Of a DNA stretch of 64,000 nt, positions 1-8,455 are shown piece after piece. A program made the position numbers and the translations under genes. Where the stretch lies: contig NZ_CP041387.1 of the NCBI RefSeq assembly GCF_007005445.1, forward strand, positions 1,426,001 to 1,490,000, in the 5' to 3' direction. A model generated the notes under the pieces. That model was given only the letters and a program-made list of their open reading frames with translations. It did no database searches and was not told the origin of the DNA. This stretch comes from Rhodopseudomonas palustris. Its GTDB lineage: Bacteria > Pseudomonadota > Alphaproteobacteria > Rhizobiales > Xanthobacteraceae. How positions within the stretch are numbered: the stretch's first letter is position 1; each line of letters begins with the position of its first letter.

Positions 1-331
1 GGTCGCGACCTCGTGACCATGTACGGCGCCGCTGCGCGCCGATGACGCGCGCGCGTCGCCGCTGATAGCTGACAGAATTTTGGTTCTGATGACTCGGGGT
101 CGATGCCCTCGTCGTTTGCTCGACGTGCTGCTGCACGCGAACCGGTTTCCGCCTCGCTCCAGCATGTTCTGGTTATAATTGCTTTAATCAGAGGCCGACC
201 ACGTTGACCGGGAACTGGCGCTCGGTTAGCAAAAATGAAAGCCGTTAGCAGATGCTGCCGACGGCCGATTGCCAGCCAGCCGCCGCGTGCGAGCCCGCCA
301 GCCTTAGTCAATTCAAAACTCTGGGGTTGTC
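1..331. other. Leader region upstream of the heme receptor
   Basis: No convincing gene is seen here. A TATAAT-like hexamer lies at 174-179, and a short inverted repeat (CAGAA, six bases, TTCTG) lies at 73-88. Either could belong to an iron-responsive promoter of the downstream operon, but neither matches a consensus well enough to name a regulator. Confidence 0.4.
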
Positions 332-2680
332 ATGGTGGGGCTGAACTCGCGCGCCTGTGCGCTACTGCTTTCCGTATCCGTCGTCGCGCTGGCGACCGCG
401 CCGGCATTGGCGCAGACCGCAGGCGGAGCGTCGTCGACGTCGCAGGCGCAGGTGAAGCGCGATCGTGCGGCGCGCGCGACGCAGCCCGCGGCGCCCGCCG
501 CGAATCCGCGCGATGCCTATGCGCAAGCGTCGGGTTCGACTCAGTCGCTCGACGCGATCACCGTGGTCGGTACCAAGAACGAGGAGCGCGCGATCGATGC
601 GCTGGCCCCGGCGAGTGCGATCACGCTGCAGCAGATCCAGCAATTCCCGCCGAACCGGCTGCAGGACGTGTTCGTCGCGACCCCTGGCGTGTCGTTCCAG
701 GATCGTGGCGACGAGCCCTCGACCTCGATCAATATCCGCGGCCTGCAGGATTTCGGCCGCGTCGCGGTGGTGGTCGACGGCGCGCGGCAGAACTATCAGC
801 GTTCCGGCCACGGCGCCCAGGGCTCGTTCTTTCTGGATCCCGAGCTGATCGGCGGCATCGACATCGTCCGCGGCCCGAGCGCCAACATCTACGGTTCGGG
901 CGCGATCGGCGGCGTGGTGTCGTTCCGCACCAAGGATATCGACGACGTGGTGCGCGCCGGCGAGCGCTGGGGTGTCGATCTCAGCGGTTCCTACGGCAGC
1001 AACAATTCCCGCGGGCTCGGCTCTGTGTTCGGCGGCGTCAGGGTCGATCCCAGTGTCGACGTGTTCGGCGGCGCGGTGTACCGCACGCAAGGCAACTACA
1101 AGGACGGTGCCGGCACCGAGATCGGCAACACCGGCAACGATCTCGCCGCTGGCCTGCTGAAACTGACGGTGCGCCCGGCGGACGGCCATGAAGTCAAGAT
1201 CGGTGGCATCTTCCAGGACTTCAATTACGACGTCGGCCAGTTCAATCGCGGCCCGGTGGTGACCGCGGCGCAGCGGGCGCTGTATCAGGGCTCGTCGGTG
1301 TACGGCACCAATCTGCAGAGCTACACCGGCACGCTGAACTGGAAATACTCGCGGCCTGACGACACCTGGTTCGACTGGAACATCGGCCTGTACGGCAACC
1401 GTACCAACAGCGACCAGACCAAGACCTATCACTATTCGACCAGCGGCTCGAGTTATTGCGGTGCCGGCAATTTCGGCAACGACATCTCCGGCTGCATCGG
1501 CGACACCCGCGGCTACAATCTCGATACCATCGGCATCGACGTCAACAACACCTCGCGGTTCGAATACGGCGACTGGCGCACCGCGGTCACCTACGGCGTC
1601 GACGCCTTCAACGACAAGGTGACGACCTGGGATTCGCGCGGCAATTCCAACATTACGACGCCGAGCGGCGAGCGCACGGTGTCGGGCGGATTCGTCCAGG
1701 TGAAGAACAATTATGCGCAGTGGCTCGAAGTGATCGGCGCCGCGCGCTACGATCACTACGAACTGACGTCGCAATCCAGCACGGCGAGCGGCAGCCGGCT
1801 GTCGCCGAAGATCACGGTGGGCGTGACCCCGATCGCGGGATTCACCCCGTATGTCGCCTATGCAGAAGGTTATCGCGCGCCCTCGATCACCGAGACGCTG
1901 ATCGCCGGCGCCCACGCAACCGGCGGCGGCCCGGCGCTGTTCAACTGCGGCAACGGCACCTCCGGACTGTTCTGCCTGATCCCGAACACCGCGCTGCGGC
2001 CCGAGGTCGGCAAGAACAAGGAAGTCGGCATCAACCTGAAATACAACGACATCTTCATCTCCGGCGACAGCTTCCGCGGCAAGATCAACGCCTTCCGCAA
2101 CGACGTCGACAATTACATCGAACTGGTCGGGTCCACGCCCGAAGTGTACAGGACCGTGTTCATGGGCTTCCCGGTAACGGGCGTGGCCAGCAAGTATTAT
2201 CAGTATCAGAACATCCCGCACGCCCGGATCGAGGGCGTGGAGGTCGAGACCTCCTACGACGCCGGGGTGTGGTTCGTCGGCGTCAACGCCGCGGTGATCC
2301 GCGGCAAGGATACCGATACCGGACTCGGGCTGGCCTCGGTGCCGGCGCGCAAGGTCGTCACCACGGGCGGCCTGCGGCTGCTCGACCGGCAGTTGACGAT
2401 CGCGGCGCAATGGGCATCGTATGCGGCCAATACCAATCTGCCGGCCGGCTATCTGCCAGGGACGTCGTATGATCTCGTCAATCTCAACGTTGCGTACCGT
2501 CCAACGGCTGACGTCACGCTGAATTTCTCGATCGATAATCTGCTCAACAATTACTATCGTCCGTATGCGGTCCCGGGATCGTCGGTGGACGGAACCGGAC
2601 AGAACGACGTGCTGTGGACGAGCCCGGGGCCGGGCATCGTCTACAAGGGCGGCATCAAGGTTCACTTCGGGGGAGCGTGA
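332..2680 (+). CDS. hmuR: TonB-dependent heme/hemoglobin outer-membrane receptor
   Basis: Outer-membrane gated beta-barrel that takes up heme (possibly from hemoproteins) using energy from the TonB-ExbBD complex encoded just downstream. The 782-residue product has a signal peptide (about residues 1-28, ending ALAQ), a TonB box at about 74-79 (DAITVV), a plug domain over roughly 85-200, and a barrel ending in aromatic-rich strands. A FRAP-like box (GYRAPS, about 515), a following histidine (about 527) and an NTALRPE segment (about 551) correspond to the FRAP-His-NPNL arrangement of heme receptors. The ATG at 332 is chosen because it gives a clean signal peptide. It is the first gene of an apparent heme-uptake operon. 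The heme specificity is inferred from the motifs and neighbours. The gene symbol follows Bradyrhizobium usage. Confidence 0.88.
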   Translation: MVGLNSRACALLLSVSVVALATAPALAQTAGGASSTSQAQVKRDRAARATQPAAPAANPRDAYAQASGSTQSLDAITVVGTKNEERAIDALAPASAITLQQIQQFPPNRLQDVFVATPGVSFQDRGDEPSTSINIRGLQDFGRVAVVVDGARQNYQRSGHGAQGSFFLDPELIGGIDIVRGPSANIYGSGAIGGVVSFRTKDIDDVVRAGERWGVDLSGSYGSNNSRGLGSVFGGVRVDPSVDVFGGAVYRTQGNYKDGAGTEIGNTGNDLAAGLLKLTVRPADGHEVKIGGIFQDFNYDVGQFNRGPVVTAAQRALYQGSSVYGTNLQSYTGTLNWKYSRPDDTWFDWNIGLYGNRTNSDQTKTYHYSTSGSSYCGAGNFGNDISGCIGDTRGYNLDTIGIDVNNTSRFEYGDWRTAVTYGVDAFNDKVTTWDSRGNSNITTPSGERTVSGGFVQVKNNYAQWLEVIGAARYDHYELTSQSSTASGSRLSPKITVGVTPIAGFTPYVAYAEGYRAPSITETLIAGAHATGGGPALFNCGNGTSGLFCLIPNTALRPEVGKNKEVGINLKYNDIFISGDSFRGKINAFRNDVDNYIELVGSTPEVYRTVFMGFPVTGVASKYYQYQNIPHARIEGVEVETSYDAGVWFVGVNAAVIRGKDTDTGLGLASVPARKVVTTGGLRLLDRQLTIAAQWASYAANTNLPAGYLPGTSYDLVNLNVAYRPTADVTLNFSIDNLLNNYYRPYAVPGSSVDGTGQNDVLWTSPGPGIVYKGGIKVHFGGA

Positions 2681-2720
2681 ACATCCGGTTCCATCGGGCC
2701 GGAGCGCGACGAGCCAAAAC

Positions 2721-2750
2721 AACAAGCCAGCAAGCAACAAGCCAGCAAGG
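2721..2750 (+). repeat. Tandem 15-bp duplication in front of the heme monooxygenase gene
   Basis: Two copies of aacaagccagcaagc sit head to tail (2721-2735 and 2736-2750, the second ending in g instead of c). The second copy ends in the AAGGAG ribosome-binding site of the next gene. It is a simple slippage-type duplication within the receptor-monooxygenase spacer. Confidence 0.8.
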
Positions 2751-2757
2751 AGAGAAA

Positions 2758-3090
2758 ATGTTCATCGCGATGAATCGGTTTCAAGTGAAACGCGGCGCCG
2801 AGCAGACCTTCGAGGACATCTGGGCCGCGCGCGAATCCTATCTCAGCGAGATGGATGGCTTCGTCGAATTCCATCTGCTCAAGGGCCCGGTGGCGGAGGA
2901 TCACACACTGTATGCGACCCACACCACCTGGGCCAGCAAGGCGGCGTTCGAAGCATGGACGACATCCGAACAGTTTCGGCGCTCGCATGCCCGCGCCGGC
3001 AACGACACCGGGCAGAGCATCTATCTCGGCCATCCGAGGTTCGAGGGGTTCGAGGTGATCCGCAGCGAGCGCAACGCCGCGGCGGCGTAA
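2758..3090 (+). CDS. Heme-degrading monooxygenase, IsdG/HmuQ-like (ABM fold)
   Basis: Cytoplasmic enzyme expected to open the heme ring oxidatively and release iron. The 110-residue protein is the normal size for the dimeric ferredoxin-like ABM/IsdG family. The three residues usual for these enzymes appear: Asn in AMNRF (residue 6), Trp in HTTWASK, and His in RRSHARAG. The ATG at 2758 has an excellent Shine-Dalgarno (AAGGAGAGAAA). It lies between the heme receptor and HutX, as expected for a heme-utilisation operon. It is close to Bradyrhizobium HmuQ and HmuD; which of the two it represents cannot be decided here. Confidence 0.82.
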   Translation: MFIAMNRFQVKRGAEQTFEDIWAARESYLSEMDGFVEFHLLKGPVAEDHTLYATHTTWASKAAFEAWTTSEQFRRSHARAGNDTGQSIYLGHPRFEGFEVIRSERNAAAA

Positions 3091-3107
3091 GACGGAAGGA
3101 GAGTGTG

Positions 3108-3644
3108 ATGGCGACTGCAGCCGCATCGGTGGTGACGTCCGAGACCGGGGATCTTCGTGCTTTCATGGCGGCCAACCCGGCCGCCGTGATCGAGGAGGTC
3201 GCCAAGCAGTGGAGCGTGTCGCCGCAAGCGGTGATCGCGGCGCTGCCGGACGGCATGGCGCGTCTCGGCCCGGGTGAGGGATTCGGCGCGGTGATGAACG
3301 ACATCGCCGGCTGGGGCGAGGTGACGCTGATCGTGCACACCGAGGACGCGATCTTCGAATTCACCGGCGAGGTGCCGCGCGGCGAGGTCAGCCGAGGCTA
3401 CTTCAACCTGATGCAGCCGAAAGGGCTGCACGGCCATCTGCGCCACGACAATTGCGGTGCGCTGGCGTTCGTCGAACGGCCGTTCATGGGCAAGGCCAGC
3501 GCCTTCGTGGCGTTCCTGAACCGCGATGGCGGCGTCATGTTCAAGGTGTTCGTCGGTCGCGACGACAAGCGCGAACTGCGCGCCGATCAACTCGCCCGTT
3601 TTCACGCGCTCGCCGAGCAGTTTGGCGAGGCGCGCCATGCGTAA
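3108..3644 (+). CDS. hutX: Heme utilization carrier protein HutX
   Basis: Cytoplasmic heme-binding carrier of the HutX/HugX family, thought to bind imported heme and hand it to the degrading enzyme. It has 178 residues, typical for the family. The central IFEFTGEVPRG and YFNLMQPKGLHGHLR segments and the following AFVERPFMGKASAFVAFLN are family hallmarks. The ATG at 3108 follows GGAAGGAGAG. Its last 8 bases overlap the start of exbB, which argues for translational coupling. Function rests on family knowledge and operon context. Confidence 0.85.
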   Translation: MATAAASVVTSETGDLRAFMAANPAAVIEEVAKQWSVSPQAVIAALPDGMARLGPGEGFGAVMNDIAGWGEVTLIVHTEDAIFEFTGEVPRGEVSRGYFNLMQPKGLHGHLRHDNCGALAFVERPFMGKASAFVAFLNRDGGVMFKVFVGRDDKRELRADQLARFHALAEQFGEARHA

Positions 3645-4437
3645 ACTCCAAGGCGTCGCGGCACGGCGCGTCGGCGCTGCAATCGCGGCGCTGGCCGTCG
3701 TCGCCGCGGCGCTGCCGGGGGAGGCCTGGGCGGCGGCGGCCGATCTGGCGGCGCTGCCGCGCGATTTGTCGCCGTGGGGCATGTTCGTCAATGCCGACGC
3801 GGTGGTGAAGACCGTGATGGTCGGCCTGGCGGCGGCGTCGCTGGCGGCGTGGACCGTGTGGTTGGCGAAGTCGATCGAACTGCGCCGCAGCGTCGCGCTT
3901 GCACGCGCCGGCCTCGACCGGCTGGAGAGCGACGCTACGCTGCAGCAGGCGGCGGCGGACACCGCCGACCAGCACGACGCGGTGGCGCAGATGATCCACA
4001 CCGTCGAGCGCGAGGCGAGCCTGTCCGGCGGGGTCCACGACGACGGCTTCCGGGACCGGGTGGCGCTGCGGCTCGAACGGGTCGAGGCGGCAGAAGCGCG
4101 CCGCGCGGCGATCGGCACCGGTCTGCTCGCCAGCATCGGTGCGGTGGCGCCGTTCGTCGGCCTGTTCGGCACTGTGTGGGGGATCATGAACGCATTCATC
4201 GGCATCTCGAAGGCCAACACCACCAATCTCGCGGTGGTGGCGCCGGGCATCGCCGAGGCGCTGCTCGCCACCGCGCTCGGCCTCGTCGCGGCGATTCCGG
4301 CGGTGGTGATCTACAATCATCTGACCCGGCGGGTTTCGGCGTATCGGGCTCTGCTCGGCGACGCGTCGGCGCAGTTGCTGCTGATGATCGGCCGCGAGGC
4401 GGCAAGGCCGCCGCAGCGCGCCCGGGTGGTGAGGTAA
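3637..4437 (+). CDS. exbB: Biopolymer transport protein ExbB
   Basis: Inner-membrane proton-channel subunit of the TonB energy-transducing complex. The 266-residue product has an N-terminal signal-like hydrophobic segment (about 12-32), a first transmembrane helix near 55-75, a cytoplasmic loop, and the MotA/TolQ/ExbB signature helices in the last third (GLLASIGAVAPFVGLFGTVW and the region after PGIAEALLATALGL). The extended N-terminus is normal for alphaproteobacterial ExbB. The start at 3637 overlaps the end of hutX by 8 bases (ATGCGTAA), and exbD follows after 4 bases, so the genes are almost certainly co-transcribed. Confidence 0.92.
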   Translation: MRKLQGVAARRVGAAIAALAVVAAALPGEAWAAAADLAALPRDLSPWGMFVNADAVVKTVMVGLAAASLAAWTVWLAKSIELRRSVALARAGLDRLESDATLQQAAADTADQHDAVAQMIHTVEREASLSGGVHDDGFRDRVALRLERVEAAEARRAAIGTGLLASIGAVAPFVGLFGTVWGIMNAFIGISKANTTNLAVVAPGIAEALLATALGLVAAIPAVVIYNHLTRRVSAYRALLGDASAQLLLMIGREAARPPQRARVVR

Positions 4438-4441
4438 CGAA

Positions 4442-4879
4442 ATGGCAGGAAATCTCGCGAGCCGCCGCGCCGGCGACGACGACATGGTCGAGGCGCACGA
4501 GATCAACGTCACGCCGTTCATCGATGTGATGCTGGTGTTGCTGATCATCTTCATGGTCGCGGCACCGCTGGCCACCGTGGACGTCGGCGTCGATCTGCCG
4601 GCCAGCACGGCGGAGCCGCAGCAGCGACCGGAGAAGCCGGTGTTCGTGTCGCTTAAGCCGGATCTGTCGCTGGCGCTCGGCGAGGAGACGGTCTCGCGCG
4701 ACGCGCTCGTGCCGGCGCTCGACGCGGCGACCCGCGGTAACAAGGACGAACGGATCTTCCTGCGCGCCGACAAGGCGGTGAGCTACGGTGATCTGATGGC
4801 AGCGATGAATCTGCTGCGCGATGCCGGTTATTTGAAGGTGGCGCTGGTCGGACTCGACGGCCGCGCCGAGCAGCCGTGA
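4442..4879 (+). CDS. exbD: Biopolymer transport protein ExbD
   Basis: Partner of ExbB in the proton-driven complex that energises TonB. The 145 residues show the classic arrangement: a short cytoplasmic N-terminus with INVTPFIDVMLVLLIIFMV, which holds the essential membrane aspartate, then a periplasmic domain. It begins 4 bases after exbB and overlaps tonB by 4 bases (GTGA). Confidence 0.93.
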   Translation: MAGNLASRRAGDDDMVEAHEINVTPFIDVMLVLLIIFMVAAPLATVDVGVDLPASTAEPQQRPEKPVFVSLKPDLSLALGEETVSRDALVPALDAATRGNKDERIFLRADKAVSYGDLMAAMNLLRDAGYLKVALVGLDGRAEQP

Positions 4880-5727
4880 ACGCCCGCGCGCTGCACGACT
4901 CGGTCGCGGCGCCGGGCGCGTCGCGCTGGTTACTGTCGGCCGCCGTGATCGTCGGGGCTCACGCCGTCGCGGTCGCGGCCGCGCTGGCGTATTACGGCCA
5001 GACACTGCCGCCCGGCGAGCCGTTGGCGGCGATCATGGTCGACATGGCGCCGGTGACCGCTTCGCCGCAGCAGAGCCAACTCGACGTCGCGCCCGGCCCT
5101 GAGATGCAGGAGGCGGAAGCGCCGCAACCCGAGCCGGAGCCGGAGCCGGAGCAGCACGCGACAGCGGCGCCTGAGATCGCCCCGACGCCGCTCCAACCGG
5201 CGCCGGACGTCCCGTTGCCGCCGGAAGCCAAACCGGCGCCGCCGGCGGAAAAACCCGAGCCGGTCAAGGTCGAGCAGCAGCAGCCGGTGAAGCCGAAGCC
5301 GGACCGCCCGAAGCGGGAGCGTGTCGCCAAGCTGCATTCGTCGGAGCGGCCGCCGGCACCGCGGACCAGCGCGCCGCAGCGTGCCGATCGTCGGGCGAAC
5401 GATGCGATGGCGGCACTTGCCGGCGCGCGCGCCGCCTCGGTGTTGCCGACCTATCGCCAGCGGCTGGCGGCGCACCTGCAGCGATTCAAGCGCTACCCGT
5501 CGGAGGCTCGCGCCACCGGGGTGCAGGGCACCGCGACGCTCAGCTTCACGGTTGGGCGCGGCGGGCAGGTCCTCGGTGCAAGGTTGGCGCACTCGTCCGG
5601 TCATCCGGCACTCGACGCCGAAACCTTGTCGATGGTGCAGCGGGCGCAGCCATTGCCGCCGTTCCCGCCTGAAATTACCCAGGCGTCGCTGAATTTCAGC
5701 GTGCCGGTGAATTTCTCCGTCAGATAG
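4876..5727 (+). CDS. tonB: Energy transducer TonB
   Basis: Periplasm-spanning protein that transfers ExbBD energy to TonB-dependent receptors such as the heme receptor in this operon. It has 283 residues: an N-terminal transmembrane anchor (about 16-38), a long Pro/Glu/Lys-rich spacer with PEPEPEPE-type repeats (about 75-150), and a C-terminal TonB domain beginning near LPTYRQRLAAHLQRFKRYP and containing GVQGTATLSFTV. The start is GTG at 4876, overlapping the exbD stop. It is the last gene of the operon. Confidence 0.92.
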   Translation: MNARALHDSVAAPGASRWLLSAAVIVGAHAVAVAAALAYYGQTLPPGEPLAAIMVDMAPVTASPQQSQLDVAPGPEMQEAEAPQPEPEPEPEQHATAAPEIAPTPLQPAPDVPLPPEAKPAPPAEKPEPVKVEQQQPVKPKPDRPKRERVAKLHSSERPPAPRTSAPQRADRRANDAMAALAGARAASVLPTYRQRLAAHLQRFKRYPSEARATGVQGTATLSFTVGRGGQVLGARLAHSSGHPALDAETLSMVQRAQPLPPFPPEITQASLNFSVPVNFSVR

Positions 5728-5975
5728 TTCGCGTCGCCTCAGCTATTCATCGTGGCGGTCTGCTGGATTGGAGGCTGCGAGCCCGATTGGAGAAGGCTGC
5801 GCTGCGACGTGGGCGCGCGGAGATGAATCCCCCCCGTACGCAGATTGGAACTATTCAGATCGCGCGGGCGACCAAACTACCACCGTGCTCGATCCGAACC
5901 GTGCATGTAGTTGCGCGCGCGGCGGTGGACGCGAGTCGACGTGCCGCATGTTGCACGAACCTTGCGGAGGACACG

Positions 5976-6152
5976 ATGACGAAGATCGACGTTGAACGAC
6001 AATCCGAGCATGGCGAACAGTTCGACACGGCGCAGAAAGACGCCGAACGATCGGGCGTTGCGATGCGGGTGTGGGCCCGCCACCGCTTGCGGGAGCTTGC
6101 TGCGAGCGGTCGGCTCGGGATCGGTGCCGTGCGCGAGCAGCGCCGGGTGTGA
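5976..6152 (+). CDS. Small hypothetical protein (58 aa)
   Basis: Short charged protein of unknown function, rich in Arg, Glu and Asp, with no membrane segment or known motif. The ATG at 5976 has a good Shine-Dalgarno (GCGGAGG, six bases away), which is the main reason to call it. The surrounding 5728-5975 stretch after tonB holds no other recognisable gene. It could be a spurious open frame. Confidence 0.4.
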   Translation: MTKIDVERQSEHGEQFDTAQKDAERSGVAMRVWARHRLRELAASGRLGIGAVREQRRV

Positions 6153-6286
6153 GCCTCACTCCGCCGCGAGCCCGCGCGCGTGACGACATATATCGCCCTG
6201 CGACGGCCTGACAGCTCCGGCGAAACGCGATCGCGGTGAGCGATGGTGTCGAGTGACTGGCGAGAAGGCATTCGCCAGTCGACGAA

Positions 6287-6508
6287 CTAAGCGGGGCGGA
6301 GCTCGGGTCGAGGAGCGATTCGAATCTCCGAGGAGTCACCGGCGGCGCAACGGGTCGCCGCGGCTTGCGCCGCGAGCAGCGAGTCGAACGACTGTCGTTC
6401 CAGCGCATGGAAGTCGCGATGTGCAGCGAAGAAGCAGTAGCTGTCGCCTTCGCGGACGACGATCCCGGCGGTGCGGGCGCGGACTTCGATGACGCAGGCG
6501 TCGGTCAT
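6287..6508 (-). CDS. Small conserved-looking hypothetical protein (73 aa)
   Basis: Unknown function. The composition looks protein-like (VIEVRARTAGIVVREGDSYCFFAAHRDFHALE), with a pattern of short beta strands followed by a helical, Ala-rich tail. No catalytic motif is visible. The opposite-strand frames here read as low-complexity Arg/Ser, which favours the minus strand. The ribosome-binding site is weak. Confidence 0.5.
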   Translation of the reverse strand: MTDACVIEVRARTAGIVVREGDSYCFFAAHRDFHALERQSFDSLLAAQAAATRCAAGDSSEIRIAPRPELRPA

Positions 6509-6669
6509 GGCATGTCACCGGAGAGCCCGGTGCCTTCCTGGAGAGTGTCGAACGTTCCGCGAGCGGTGCGGAACGATCGCCGGGTGTTCGAGCGTGAGGC
6601 TTCGTAACGCAGAGCTCACCTGATCGTTCCGCGATCCGCGATGCAATCTGCCGCAGCGGCCTTGAGGTT

Positions 6670-7476
6670 TCAGAACAGCAGCCCCTTTAGTCCAACGGCG
6701 AACAGCACAGCGGCCAGCGCAATCTGCAATCGTCGTCCGGACAGGCGGCCAGCGGAGAGTCCGCCGACGATGACGGCGGGAATCGAGCCGGTCAGCAGGC
6801 TGATCAGAATGTGCCAATCCACCATGCCGGCGACCAGATAGCCGGCGCCGGCCACCATCGCGAGCGGAATGGCGTGGGCGAGGTCGGTCGCGACCAGCCG
6901 GTGCGGCAGCAGCCGCCGCGGATAGAGATATAGAAGCAGCACGGTGCCGAGTGCGCCTGCGCCGATCGAGGTCAATGCCACCAGCCCGCCGAGTACAGCT
7001 CCGGCAAGCACGGTCGGTGCTGCGCGGTCCGGCTCCGCCGGCTGATCGTCTCGCGAGGGCGGGACGAGGGACGCGATCAGGCGCGGCGCGAATACGATGC
7101 CGAATGCGGTGAGGATCACCACCGCGGCGATGATCTTCGTCAGCCATTGGGTGCGCCCGATAGGATCGGCGAGCGCCACGATGGAGACGACCAGCGCGGC
7201 GGCCGGAAGGCTGCCGGCCCATAGCCGCTTTGCGATGCGCCAATCGATGAGACCATTGCGATGGTGCACCGACGCACCAATCAGCTTGGTGATCGCCGCG
7301 AACCACAGGTCGGTCGCGATTGCGACGTGCGGCGCAATGCCGAACACCAGCAACAGCAACGGTGTCATCAGAGCGCCGCCACCGACACCGGTGAGGCCGA
7401 CGACGAATCCGGTGACGGCACCTGCCAGCGCATAGCCCGGGTCGATCATGATCCCGTCGTAAGCAGTCAGTTCCAT
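6670..7476 (-). CDS. TauE/SafE-family sulfite/anion exporter, integral membrane protein
   Basis: Multi-pass inner-membrane permease of the TauE/SafE (DUF81) family, members of which export sulfite, sulfoacetate or related organosulfur anions; the substrate here is unknown. The 268-residue product has about seven to eight hydrophobic helices and the family duplication: GAVTGFVVGLTGVGGGALMT near residue 20 and a second related segment GAVLGGLVALTSIGAGALG near 155. The start could also be the internal ATG ten residues later (7449). It is a single gene without obvious operon partners. Confidence 0.85.
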   Translation of the reverse strand: MELTAYDGIMIDPGYALAGAVTGFVVGLTGVGGGALMTPLLLLVFGIAPHVAIATDLWFAAITKLIGASVHHRNGLIDWRIAKRLWAGSLPAAALVVSIVALADPIGRTQWLTKIIAAVVILTAFGIVFAPRLIASLVPPSRDDQPAEPDRAAPTVLAGAVLGGLVALTSIGAGALGTVLLLYLYPRRLLPHRLVATDLAHAIPLAMVAGAGYLVAGMVDWHILISLLTGSIPAVIVGGLSAGRLSGRRLQIALAAVLFAVGLKGLLF

Positions 7477-8069
7477 GCCTCCCGTGGACGCCGCGCGGAG
7501 AGGCGAGTCGTCGGTCAGGTTTTACGCTGTCGGCGCGTGTGCCGGCAACGCGCAGGCGCCGCAGCCGGTGTCGGTAATTTTACCGGGGTGTTGATTTCGA
7601 ACTAATTTTCCCGCTGCGATCGAACGCGATCGGTTAGCGCTGCTGGAACCACGCGGAACGATCTCGCTTTCGCATCGCGCCCGGCGCGTGCACAGCATCG
7701 GCGGACAGGACACTCGCTGGCGGCCAGCCATCGGCCCCGAGAATCCTGCCGTCACCGCCGAGACCTCCCCGGCAGGCGATGACCGGCCCCGGGGCTTCCC
7801 CCGCCAGCCCCGGGGCCGACTTCTTCATGCAGCCGAAATTCCTCGATCGCGCCATTCTGCGCGCCGGCTCGAGATGTGCAATTAATTCGCAATTTTAAGT
7901 CCAATTCAGTGTGCGGGACGAGGTTTGCCTTCGTCGACCCGGCTCCAGCCCGGCTGGGCGCAGCGTCAGCCCGAATGGTGCGACCTTGGTTTGCCGCCTT
8001 CGGCGTTCGGTACGCCACTGGCACCACCCGGGAACCCGCGACCGGCGCAACGGGGCACGACTGTCCTAA
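7477..8069. other. Non-coding or decayed stretch
   Basis: About 600 bases between the TauE/SafE gene and the outer-membrane-protein relic. Open frames here are short and show no recognisable domain. The sequence just before 8070 may be further decayed coding sequence of the relic, but I could not follow a reading frame through it. Confidence 0.4.
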
Positions 8070-8324
8070 GCCTTTGCGCCGCACTTCATCGCGGGTGTGG
8101 GATTGCGCTTTCTGCGCGCCTATGGCGGCGGCGGGCTCGACCGGTTCAGCGGCGATGCGGTGTTCGTCGGTCCGACCTTCTCCGACGAGCTCGCGCCGAC
8201 GCTCGGAGGGGGCCGACATCTGGCAGGTGCAGGTCGCAGGCGAGCGCGCGGCGATCCACGGTGTCTCAAGCTCGATCAGTTCGAGCGGCACCAGGCGATG
8301 GTCGGGTTGAACGCTCACTTCTGA
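8070..8324 (+). pseudogene. Relic of an outer-membrane beta-barrel protein C-terminus
   Basis: In one frame the translation begins APHFIAGVGLRFLRAYGG and continues through DAVFVGPTFSDELAP. It then makes sense only one frame over (ADIWQVQVAGERA) and returns to the first frame for LDQFERHQAMVGLNAHF and a stop. The terminal GLNAHF with a final Phe is the usual end of a small outer-membrane barrel. Two compensating frameshifts (a G-run near 8205-8212 and a second near 8250) and no start codon mean a broken gene. Family identity is an inference from pattern only. Confidence 0.5.
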
Positions 8325-8455
8325 GCCGCGTCGTTCCGCCGCCGATGTGGCGCCGCCGCGGCCCCACCATAATCTGGTCCAACTCGACAACTAACAGTCG
8401 GCCTGAACGCGGGGGCGTTGGCCGTGCGCAGCATGCGCACCTGTTGGATGTCCAG

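Noticed and set aside
73..88. CAGAA-N6-TTCTG inverted repeat as an iron-control (ICE or Fur) box
   Set aside because: The arms are only five bases and the match to known iron boxes is poor; too weak to name.
362..2740. A 792-codon minus-strand open frame opposite the heme receptor
   Set aside because: Same shadow effect; the plus strand has a signal peptide, TonB box and barrel.
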